Assembly (NCBI GenBank): GCA_017303735.1
Contig: JAFLCF010000036.1
Span: 1-28,676 of the forward strand
Direction: 5' to 3'
From: Anaerolineae bacterium
GTDB taxonomy: Bacteria > Chloroflexota > Anaerolineae > Anaerolineales > Villigracilaceae
Length of the DNA: 28,676 bases
Positions 14,901 to 21,034 of the stretch are shown piece by piece. The notes under the pieces are model-generated. The model had not been told where the DNA came from and did not search any database. It saw only the letters and a list, made by a program, of their open reading frames with translations. The first letter of the stretch is position 1, and every line of letters begins with the position of its first letter. Made by a program: the position numbers and the translations under genes.

Positions 14901-15122
14901 ATTAATGAGTATCAAGTAATTCTTGATAATAAACCTAAGTTTTTAATGGATTTGTGGGATATTACCTTCGAGCAAGACCTTCCCGAGCAAATAGTTTCTT
15001 TAAGTGGCAGTGAAATATTATCTTTCACTCCAACTAGTGCTAAAAAAATAACTTTATTTCGTTCGGATAATTACTTACCCGATCCAGGAAAAGATTGGTT
15101 GATATCATTAGAAAGTGAGTAA
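11922..15122 (+). CDS. HD domain + HSP90-type (GHKL) ATPase protein, possible defence protein
   Basis: A 1066-aa cytoplasmic protein with two recognisable domains. Residues about 40-250 are an HD-type metal phosphohydrolase-like domain: H60 and H64 in LHDAQHSFRV, H99-D100 in YLHDIGMSP, H207-H208 in YSHHQGYQ, and D244 in LRIADILEFD. Residues about 375-560 are a GHKL/HSP90-like ATPase: N-box IRELLQNALDAIRE (E388, N392, D395), CIDDGIGMS (D444, G445, G447) and GQFGIGVLSYF (486-496). The remaining 500 residues are not recognised and may be a chaperone-like middle and C-terminal region. GGGAG precedes the ATG at 11922. The gene is AT-richer than the housekeeping genes around it, follows repeats, and converges on a small membrane protein gene. 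HD and HSP90-type ATPase combinations have been proposed in bacterial conflict systems, but the role here is inference. Confidence 0.85.
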   Translation: MSAIEIGTIHDWQETKIWRELKDSKKEEAGDVCTTLQTLMPKIQTVLTYAGTSPIDFTLHDAQHSFRVAERMVDLIPKETFIHLSSYELAFLLLSAYLHDIGMSPKQQLVSSFYNLLSLGNKNTLTADQVESFEMWLGNYDPDVKIPTPDNQIITNIKAEQVSYIVSLYCRYQHVHWCGQWIDENINEYLGTYSQWTIDLKLLCYSHHQGYQELTDNMFNPKPVGRHGLIVHLRYLAAVLRIADILEFDPERTPAVIFNHRNINPNSSVYWHKDHSITLRISDRKITISSFPPNAQIHRAVETMINDIEEELTTIRRIDDNFPFEHAQFQDTPLYHKWIILPDVRRIIQPLNNSYEYIDGAFRPDTKKLLQLLSGTKLYKEPIVAIRELLQNALDAIREVSAYDRLRQSDPENLKWDEIYGKLHKVELSLEKNEGRYWLVCIDDGIGMSKRVLTEYLLVSGISRRRDVWRLERQCDEKGFKLGCTGQFGIGVLSYFMIADKVQIFTRRSTFAEDTDNTGWFFETEGIGSFGELRQVNDWRIGTMIRLQLKDDFIEYLLNKKREETGKKEVKQGDKVEIVYGEIYDYLRTVLLYLPCTLNFSLINNNQKVQTHFFSHGWVLEPNEYVKNEIKALSSEIFDEDERTEIIDCLNWSIYDGFLPENMGRYRVYLPAFSLSTGASHAFCKSISNNENYFLQKLINFGDYFYIPRPILISGWRGMQTSIQEKFEQIRFGIIIIDWDNSTVGELSVSRENLNLNKAALKTLEWLNSFIDDKIFEFAAENEKKSPFSAISFRLQNKYETPDNINSIWNQYNPIIKKAVWGKLNYPTTYIDFGDEELFGPTNVFSWNGKPIFNIVGIGFNSKYSFSREKISILNKDFAIPDKILALYFLGFYLPVPVWENQRGKSGNYFGEGFLCQFPPKWSHIAYVETDFIAGSNELILWNQDHALGKIKRTETFEWLKDIDFSLDDEEKMKEIIKERDKVLSFLGMLIQDINEYQVILDNKPKFLMDLWDITFEQDLPEQIVSLSGSEILSFTPTSAKKITLFRSDNYLPDPGKDWLISLESE

Positions 15123-15153
15123 ATCCATTCAAACAATAAAAGCCTTCAAAACT

Positions 15154-15615
15154 TTATATAGTTTTATTTATAACCGACACGCACAAGCCGATACCATATA
15201 TCAAATACAGTCCAATGAATATCATTGGCATAAAAGTTTCAAGGTCTGAAAAAGTGGTTTGCACTTTTCGTTTATCCAGTTTAGAAAAAGCAGACCATTC
15301 TTTAGTGAAAAATTTATAACTTCCTTTTATGTCATTTTCCATTTCTCTAAGTTGTTGATAATACCAGCCGATAATCTTTTTGAAACGTGAAATTATTGAT
15401 ATCCAGATGATGCAAGCAGATACTCCGACTGCAAACAAAGGTGCAATTGATATTACTAACACCCATCCATGCAAACCCGAATCTCTTGTCAGAAGTGCTA
15501 TTGCTCCAAATATTGCTGTATTTACAGTTAGAAATAGCTGACTTGCATTTTGTCTGCGTTGAGATTGATAAAGTGCACGGTCGCCAAAATACTTGTATTC
15601 ATCGAAGCGGTTCAC
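15154..15615 (-). CDS. Small three-helix membrane protein (RipA/SLATT-like)
   Basis: A 153-aa protein. An N-terminal amphipathic helix (YKYFGDRALYQSQRRQNASQ) is followed by hydrophobic segments at about 26-43 and 51-76. A long charged helical region at about 77-125 leads to a last segment at about 128-150. The layout of a Gln/Arg/Asn-rich helix, two helices, a cytoplasmic helix and another helix resembles RipA-family octameric membrane proteins and SLATT-type proteins found beside conflict-system genes; this is pattern resemblance only. The start is GTG with AAGGAG 8 nt upstream. It ends 31 bp from the convergent HD-ATPase gene and shares its low GC. Confidence 0.72.
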   Translation of the reverse strand: MNRFDEYKYFGDRALYQSQRRQNASQLFLTVNTAIFGAIALLTRDSGLHGWVLVISIAPLFAVGVSACIIWISIISRFKKIIGWYYQQLREMENDIKGSYKFFTKEWSAFSKLDKRKVQTTFSDLETFMPMIFIGLYLIYGIGLCVSVINKTI

Positions 15616-15695
15616 TCTTTTTACTCCTTGTCTTTACTATTTATTAGGATGGCGTATTGCCCATACCATTTCAAAGCGCCATCCTATTCTCTTCA

Positions 15696-18600
15696 CTACA
15701 ACTTCGCGAAGCGACTCACCACCTTCGCCAACCCAGCCGGACGGTCCACATTCCCGCCCTGATTGACGCCGATGACTGTACCTTCCTTCGCATACGCCAA
15801 GTCCACGAAGGCTTGACCGGTAATGAAGCGCGCGCTGTCGATGGCGCAGGAGGTCACGAAACCGATGCGTTCGCCGTTGGCATTGACCACCGGGTCACCG
15901 TTGTGAGCCATGCGCGTACGCTGTTCGTCAAAGGTAAAGCGCACGACCACGCCCTTGCGTTCTTTCTCACGCGCCACAAAGGCATCACGACCGATGAACC
16001 ACGGCTTGTAGGTCTTCACATACGAACCAAATCCGCCTTCGGCAACGCCCAGATCGCGTCCATCGAATTTGCCGGAACCCAATCCCATTTCATGACCATA
16101 CAACGGCAAGCCCGCTTCGGTGCGCAATGAGTCACGCGCGCCCAAACCGATCGGCTTCACACCGAATGGCTCACCCGCTTTCAAGACACCGTTCCAAAAG
16201 TCCACGGCGCGCTCAGGGTGAACGAACAACTCGAACGCCATCTTCTCGCCAGTGTAGCCCGTGCGCGAAACGATCAGGTCAAAGCCGCCCACATTCGCAT
16301 CGCACAATTCAGTACGCTTTAATTTCATAATGCGCGCGCGAGTCTCATCATCCACGCCCATCGCGAGCAATGTGTCACGGCTCTTCGGTCCCTGCAAAGC
16401 AATGTCCACGCGCATGTCGCCGCCAGATTTCGGATCACGCAAATTGCGAATCTCCGCGTTGTAGCCGTACGCACGCGCCCACGGACGAGCGTTATCAATT
16501 TTCACTTTGCCGTCGCGCACACTTTCCAACCAGGTGCGGTCCTTGTCATCGTTCGACGCGTTGACCACCACCAGGAAGTTATCAAATCCGCGGCGGTAGA
16601 CCAACGTATCGTCGATCACATCGCCATCGGGCGTGAGGAAGTGGGTGTACAAACTCTCACCCGGCATCAAACCTCCGCAGTCATTGCCGCAGACCGTGTC
16701 GAGAAAAGAGGCGGCATCCGCGCCGCGCACGTCATAGGCGCCCATGTGGCTCACGTCAAACAAACCCGCCGCCTGCCGCGTCGCCAAATGCTCCTCAAAA
16801 ATAGACGTGTACACCACCGGCATTTCCCAGCCCGCAAAGGGGACCATTCTGCCGCCGAGGTCTCTATGAGTTTGATTCAACGCCGTTTTCTTTAACTCAC
16901 CTTCAGCCTCATTCCATACGAAGGGCGGCAGCGCCTCTTTCTGGACCTTGGGCATGGTTCCGATAAAGTAAGGTTTATCTACATCCACGCCGCTCCCGCT
17001 CACCTTCGCCGGTTTGAGCTTCTTCCAATCCGCCACAATGGTCGGACCCGGAATGCGCTTGGTCGTAAAGTCTTTGCTGCCATCAAGGTTGAACGATGTA
17101 TAGCCGTCAGAAAGATCGCGCAGCCATGTGCCGACAATGCCCGCCTTTGCCGCAGGCACTTGCAAATAATACGCACCCATGTCAATACAGGTGAGCACGC
17201 CTTTCACAACACCCTTCGGGGTTGCGATCGTCGTCGCCTGTGATTTGCCCGGCTTCAACGCCGCCACATCACTCGATGCAACATAATCCATTACCTGACG
17301 CACACGGAAGCCGGTGATCTCGAACACACCGCTCGTCGATTTATCGTCGACGTAATAGAAATGCGGGTAACCGGTCTTGGTCGGTTTGAAGTCAATGCCT
17401 GCACCCATCGCCAACTTACGCACCTTCAACTTGGCATCGTTGAATACTTTGAAGTCCACTTTGGCGCGGCGCTGTTTGCCCTTGCGGACGGTATCCACTG
17501 CATGAGGCGCACAAGCCAACAGCACATCGGCAATGACATCTGCCAACTGGCGCGACTGCTTCTCATTGAATCCGCGCTGGGTGATCCACGGCGTACCGAG
17601 ACGAATGCCCGAAGGCGCCGCTGCGCTCTTATCACCGGGAATGGTGTTGCGATTGACGACCACGCCCACAATATCGAGAATGCGAGCTGCTTGATCGCCG
17701 CTTAACTTCGTTCCATCTTCACCCACGACGGATGAACAATCGACGTTCAGCATGTGGCAGTTCGTGCCGCCGAACGGAACGCGCAGTCCGCGCTTGGTGA
17801 ATTGGTCTGCCATCGCAACGGCATTCTTGATGGTCTGCGCCTGTAATTGTTTAAACTGTTTTGTTTGTGCCAGCTTGAACGTGAGCGCCAAACCCGCGAA
17901 GACGTTTACGTGAGGTCCGCCTTGCTCACCGGGGAAGACGGCTTTATCGATCTTCTTAGCGATGTCGGCTTTGGTGGTCATCAACACAGCGCCGCGTGGA
18001 CCGTCGAGACTCTTGTGCGTGGTAGACATGACCACGTCCGCGATGCCGATCGGCGAAGGCACCACACCCGCCGCCACAAGTCCGCCGATGTGGGAGATGT
18101 CGGTCAATAAATACGCGCCCACTTCATCGGCGATCTCACGGAACTTCTTCCAATCGGGAACCCATGAATAGGAGGAGTAACCAGCAATCAATAATTTTGG
18201 TTTATTTTCTAAAGCCAGTTGACGAATGGCTTCGTAATCGAGTTTCTCATTGGCGTCCACGCCGTAATGCACAGCCTTGAACCATTTACCGCTGCGGTTG
18301 ACGGGTGAACCATGCGAGAGATGACCACCATGCAGCAGGTCAAGTCCCATCACGGTATCGCCGATGTTCAGCAAAGCTTGATACACGGCGTTATTGGCAG
18401 GTCCGCCCGAAAGCGCCTGCACGTTGACGTAAATATCATTGGCAGTAAAACCGTTGGCGGCGAAAGCCTGCGCGGCGCGTTTGCGGGCTAGGGCTTCCAC
18501 GGCGTCGGCGTATTCCACGCCTTTGTAATAGCGCGGGTCGCCATTGCGGCGATAATCGGCGAGTCGCATCGGGTGATCGAGAATTTCTTCTTCGCTCATC

Positions 18601-18803
18601 CAACGCGATTCTTCGCTGGGGTAACCCTCGGCGTAAATGTTCTGGAAGGCAGACATCAACGCTTCACGCACCGCCATCGGCGCCGTCGATTCGCTGGGGA
18701 TCATGATCAGCTTGCGATATTGGCGTTCGGCTTCGAGTTGAGTTAATTCATAAACATCTTTATCCAGCTTTTCGAGCGAACCACGAAATAAATGATCGGT
18801 CAT
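15696..18803 (-). CDS. Fused serine hydroxymethyltransferase-GcvT (aminomethyltransferase) protein
   Basis: A 1035-aa fusion. Residues about 1-435 are a complete SHMT: LSGGPANNAVYQALL, LLHGGHLSHGSP, TDISHIGGLVAAGV, the PLP lysine K264 in STTHKSLDGPRGAV, and IRLGTPWITQRGF. SHMT converts serine and tetrahydrofolate to glycine and methylene-THF. Residues about 640-1035 are GcvT, the T protein of the glycine cleavage system: HRDLGGRMVPFAGWEMPVVY, LFDVSHMG, VVVNASNDDKDRTWL, SRTGYTGE and GLGARDSLRTEAGLPLYGHE. A region of about 150-200 residues between them is not recognised but has GcvT-like phrases (ATPKGVVKGVLT). Joining the two could pass methylene-THF directly between glycine cleavage and serine synthesis. 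gcvP, gcvH and lpd are not in the window. The start MTDHLF has AGGAG 7 nt upstream; an earlier in-frame start at 18890 has no support. Confidence 0.92.
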   Translation of the reverse strand: MTDHLFRGSLEKLDKDVYELTQLEAERQYRKLIMIPSESTAPMAVREALMSAFQNIYAEGYPSEESRWMSEEEILDHPMRLADYRRNGDPRYYKGVEYADAVEALARKRAAQAFAANGFTANDIYVNVQALSGGPANNAVYQALLNIGDTVMGLDLLHGGHLSHGSPVNRSGKWFKAVHYGVDANEKLDYEAIRQLALENKPKLLIAGYSSYSWVPDWKKFREIADEVGAYLLTDISHIGGLVAAGVVPSPIGIADVVMSTTHKSLDGPRGAVLMTTKADIAKKIDKAVFPGEQGGPHVNVFAGLALTFKLAQTKQFKQLQAQTIKNAVAMADQFTKRGLRVPFGGTNCHMLNVDCSSVVGEDGTKLSGDQAARILDIVGVVVNRNTIPGDKSAAAPSGIRLGTPWITQRGFNEKQSRQLADVIADVLLACAPHAVDTVRKGKQRRAKVDFKVFNDAKLKVRKLAMGAGIDFKPTKTGYPHFYYVDDKSTSGVFEITGFRVRQVMDYVASSDVAALKPGKSQATTIATPKGVVKGVLTCIDMGAYYLQVPAAKAGIVGTWLRDLSDGYTSFNLDGSKDFTTKRIPGPTIVADWKKLKPAKVSGSGVDVDKPYFIGTMPKVQKEALPPFVWNEAEGELKKTALNQTHRDLGGRMVPFAGWEMPVVYTSIFEEHLATRQAAGLFDVSHMGAYDVRGADAASFLDTVCGNDCGGLMPGESLYTHFLTPDGDVIDDTLVYRRGFDNFLVVVNASNDDKDRTWLESVRDGKVKIDNARPWARAYGYNAEIRNLRDPKSGGDMRVDIALQGPKSRDTLLAMGVDDETRARIMKLKRTELCDANVGGFDLIVSRTGYTGEKMAFELFVHPERAVDFWNGVLKAGEPFGVKPIGLGARDSLRTEAGLPLYGHEMGLGSGKFDGRDLGVAEGGFGSYVKTYKPWFIGRDAFVAREKERKGVVVRFTFDEQRTRMAHNGDPVVNANGERIGFVTSCAIDSARFITGQAFVDLAYAKEGTVIGVNQGGNVDRPAGLAKVVSRFAKL

Positions 18804-18963
18804 GCTGTGTCTCCTGTTGGGGGAAAAGTTATCAGAATAGAAAGGCTTGATGAAGCCGCACCAACTTCCAGTTAAGAGAGAAGCGGGCATTTTGTCGGCT
18901 CATTGAATTGTAGAACCATCAAGGGCAAGGGTCAAGTGGAAAATGGAATATGACCAATGGGGG

Positions 18964-18992
18964 TTGAATTGACATACCAAACCTTGTACACT
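18964..18992 (+). promoter_or_regulatory. Promoter, probably leaderless (histidine kinase gene)
   Basis: TTGAAT (18964-18969), a 17-bp spacer and TACACT (18987-18992) form a good housekeeping-type promoter. The hexamer ends exactly 6 nt before the ATG at 18999, and no ribosome-binding sequence lies between. If correct, the GTG/ATG candidates before 18999 are outside the mRNA. Confidence 0.65.
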
Positions 18993-18998
18993 GGCAAT

Positions 18999-20252
18999 AT
19001 GGCAAAAATAGTGAAAACCGGCGAGCTTCCACAATTGGAGGGGCGGAGTTCTCAACTCCTTAGGCTGGTGGAATTAAGCGTGACGCTTAATTCCACGCTT
19101 GATCTTGATGAACTGCTTCAACTCATCACTGCCACTGCCACCGAATTGTTGAACTGTGAAGCGGCATCGATTCTTTTATATGATGAAAAGAGTCCGCGCC
19201 TGTTCTTTGCCGCAGCCACCGGCTCGAACCCGGCAAAACTGGCGGAGATCCCCGTCCCCATTGATAACAGCCTGGCAGGCACGATCTTCCGCACCAACAA
19301 GCCGCTCATCCTCAACGATGCCGACCAAGACCCGCGTCATTACGCGCCGGTTTCAGAGCACATCAAGTTCAAAACCAAAACCCTGCTGGGTGTGCCCATG
19401 CCCATTAAGGATCAAGTCATGGGCGTGTTGGAAGCTGTCAATAAACGAGAAGGCAGCTTCAATGAAGGCGACTCAGCCGTTCTTTCTGTCATTGCCGCCC
19501 ATGCTGCGATTGCCATTAATAATGCGCGCCTGTTCAAAGCCCGCCAGCAGGCGCTCGAAAAAGTACATGTCACCAATCAGATCAAAACGAATTTTCTTTC
19601 GTTGGCATCACATGAACTACGCACCCCTCTTGGCATTATTCTCGGGTACGCCACCTTCCTGCAACAGGATGCCCGTGGTGCATCTTCGGAACACGCCCAT
19701 CAAGTACTGGCAGCCGCATCCCAAATGCGCTCCCTGCTTGATCAAATGAACAACCTGACCCTCCTGCAAACGGATGAAATGGAATTAAAGAAGGTAAACA
19801 TTCCTGTGCAGGATGTGTTGAACTTCGCGCTGGATGAGATCAAGTACAGCGCCGCGCGCCGCGACTTGCAACTGGTGCTGGCGTTTCAAGAAGAATTCAT
19901 CCCTGTGAATGTGGACCCCGATAAGACCACCCTGGCACTGGTAAACCTGCTTAATAACGCCATTCGCTTCTCACCCGAAAAAAGCGAGATCACCTTGGGC
20001 GCCGTATCACAGGGCAGCCAGGTATTGGTTTGGGTGCAAGACAAGGGAATTGGCATCTCTGTGGATAAATTACAAAAGGTATTTGAAGAGTTCTATCAGG
20101 TCGAGCCGCCCAACACCCGTCACTACGGCGGGTTGGGAATTGGCTTGACCATTGCCAAGGGCATCATCGAAGCGCAAGGCGGAAAGATCTGGGCTGAGTC
20201 TGAAGGCAAAGGGCGCGGTTCAACCTTTAAGGTGCTCCTGCCCGCCGCATAA
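18999..20252 (+). CDS. Soluble GAF-domain sensor histidine kinase
   Basis: A 417-aa kinase without membrane helices. Residues about 25-180 form a GAF domain (ELLNCEAASILLYDE, LLGVPMPIKDQVMGVLEAVNK). The dimerisation/phosphoacceptor helix has H205 in SLASHELRTPLGIILGY. The ATPase domain has the N-box ALVNLLNNAIRFSPE, VWVQDKGIGISVDKL (G1), FEEFYQ (F-box) and GGLGIGLTIAKGIIEAQGG (G2). It should autophosphorylate on H205 in response to a small-molecule or redox signal sensed by GAF. No response regulator gene is adjacent, so its partner is elsewhere. The start at 18999 rests on the promoter spacing; an in-frame start at 18957 would overlap the -35 region. Confidence 0.92.
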   Translation: MAKIVKTGELPQLEGRSSQLLRLVELSVTLNSTLDLDELLQLITATATELLNCEAASILLYDEKSPRLFFAAATGSNPAKLAEIPVPIDNSLAGTIFRTNKPLILNDADQDPRHYAPVSEHIKFKTKTLLGVPMPIKDQVMGVLEAVNKREGSFNEGDSAVLSVIAAHAAIAINNARLFKARQQALEKVHVTNQIKTNFLSLASHELRTPLGIILGYATFLQQDARGASSEHAHQVLAAASQMRSLLDQMNNLTLLQTDEMELKKVNIPVQDVLNFALDEIKYSAARRDLQLVLAFQEEFIPVNVDPDKTTLALVNLLNNAIRFSPEKSEITLGAVSQGSQVLVWVQDKGIGISVDKLQKVFEEFYQVEPPNTRHYGGLGIGLTIAKGIIEAQGGKIWAESEGKGRGSTFKVLLPAA

Positions 20253-20267
20253 GGTCAATTCCCTTTA

Positions 20268-20296
20268 TTGACATTCCCCCCTCCCTCAGGTAGAAT
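20268..20296 (+). promoter_or_regulatory. Strong sigma70-type promoter for the tRNA-Ala pair
   Basis: TTGACA (20268-20273), 17-bp spacer and TAGAAT (20291-20296) are close to consensus. The first tRNA begins 21 nt downstream, so a short 5' leader is removed by RNase P. Confidence 0.85.
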
Positions 20297-20317
20297 AGCC
20301 GTCGCCTTGAACATGAC

Positions 20318-20390
20318 GGGCCTGTAGCGCAGTTGGGAGCGCGTCTCAATCGCACTGAGAAGGTCAGGGGTTCGAATCCCCTCAGGTCCA
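20318..20390 (+). tRNA. tRNA-Ala (anticodon CGC)
   Basis: A 73-nt cloverleaf: acceptor GGGCCTG/CAGGTCC, D stem GCGC/GCGC, anticodon stem TCTCA/TGAGA, T stem AGGGG/CCCCT with TTCGAAT loop, discriminator A. The anticodon at 20351-20353 is CGC. The G3-U70 pair, the main alanine identity element, is present. The anticodon loop has A32 and C38, an uncommon combination. CCA is not encoded. Confidence 0.93.
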
Positions 20391-20411
20391 CAGTTCAACA
20401 AACAATATCAT

Positions 20412-20484
20412 GGGCCCATAGCGCAGTTGGGAGCGCGTCTCAATGGCATTGAGAAGGTCGAGGGTTCGAATCCCTCTGGGTCCA
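20412..20484 (+). tRNA. tRNA-Ala (anticodon GGC)
   Basis: A 73-nt cloverleaf nearly identical to the preceding gene: acceptor GGGCCCA/TGGGTCC with G3-U70, same D arm and anticodon stem, T stem GAGGG/CCCTC. The anticodon at 20445-20447 is GGC. CCA is not encoded. It lies 21 nt after the first tRNA and is probably processed from the same transcript. Confidence 0.94.
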
Positions 20485-20496
20485 CACAATATGTAA

Positions 20497-20515
20497 GGGC
20501 GGGGTTATCCCGCCC
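20497..20515. terminator. GC-rich hairpin after tRNA genes
   Basis: A 7-bp perfect stem GGGCGGG/CCCGCCC with a 5-nt loop, 12 nt after the second tRNA. It lacks a T-run, so termination may be weak and read-through into the T-box leader is possible. Confidence 0.5.
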
Positions 20516-20518
20516 AAA

Positions 20519-20809
20519 TTAAAAGTCAAAGCAGGAGTAGTAGGTCATCCCGTCAGTGAGTTGGGAGAGTGAGGTGAGAGCCCAGCACCAGCGTCCAAGG
20601 GAACGCTTCAGACCGAACTCGCCTGACTGCTCGTAAGAGCAACTGCGTTGGTGAATAAAGTAGTCTCCGCCGGGTGTGCCCGTTATAGCAGCCAAAGTGA
20701 CGTTTGCAGGTTTGAGCGTTGAAACGTTTGAACGTTCCAACTTGAAAACGTAATTCGGGTGGTACCACGGAGAGAACTCTTCGTCCCTGATGTGGATGAA
20801 GGGTTTTTT
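20519..20809 (+). promoter_or_regulatory. T-box riboswitch leader upstream of leuS
   Basis: T-box leaders sense uncharged tRNA and allow read-through when it accumulates. The conserved T-box core CGGGTGGTACCACG is at 20756-20769. It is followed by a terminator stem (20777-20786 with 20794-20803) and six T (20804-20809). Upstream lies a long structured region with the purine-rich GAGAGTGAGGTGAGAG typical of Stem I. GAACTCGCC near 20615-20623 places a CTC leucine codon (20618-20620) where the specifier is expected, matching control of leucyl-tRNA synthetase by tRNA-Leu(GAG). The 5' boundary is approximate and no clear separate promoter was found. The core is certain; the specifier is inferred. 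Confidence 0.88.
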
Positions 20810-20836
20810 GTTTTTAAGACCATGGACGATTGACGA

Positions 20837-20884
20837 CGGACGATGGAAGAACAAAATGGTCAACGGTCTATCGTCCATCGTCCG
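20837..20884. repeat. Inverted repeat with GGACGATGG motifs
   Basis: An 11-bp perfect inverted repeat, CGGACGATGGA (20837-20847) with TCCATCGTCCG (20874-20884), lies between the T-box terminator and the small ORF. A further GGACGAT occurs at 20824-20830. The motif density suggests a short dispersed repeat rather than a regulatory structure, but it would form a hairpin in the leuS mRNA. Confidence 0.55.
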
Positions 20885-20904
20885 ACCTTATAAAGGAGGC
20901 ACGC

Positions 20905-20985
20905 ATGAACATCAAACGAAATTTTTGGAAGCAAGGTCCACTACTTGCGGGTCTTCTTTTATTTCCATGTAAATATTTATGGTGA
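20905..20985 (+). CDS. 26-codon leucine-rich small ORF, possible leuS leader peptide
   Basis: This short frame has the strongest ribosome-binding site in the window, AAAGGAGG (20892-20899), 5 nt before its ATG. The peptide is MNIKRNFWKQGPL followed by LAGLLLFPCKYLW. Six of 26 codons are leucine (CTA, CTT, CTT, CTT, TTA, TTA), and CTA and TTA look uncommon beside the CTG-rich leuS. It lies between the T-box terminator and leuS, whose start is 49 nt after its stop. That arrangement fits a leader peptide sensing leucyl-tRNA supply. No terminator follows it, so any control would act on translation or mRNA stability. A chance ORF cannot be excluded. Confidence 0.5.
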   Translation: MNIKRNFWKQGPLLAGLLLFPCKYLW

Positions 20986-21034
20986 ATAACCTGATACTTG
21001 AAACCTGATACCTGAAACTTATAAAGAGGTAAGA

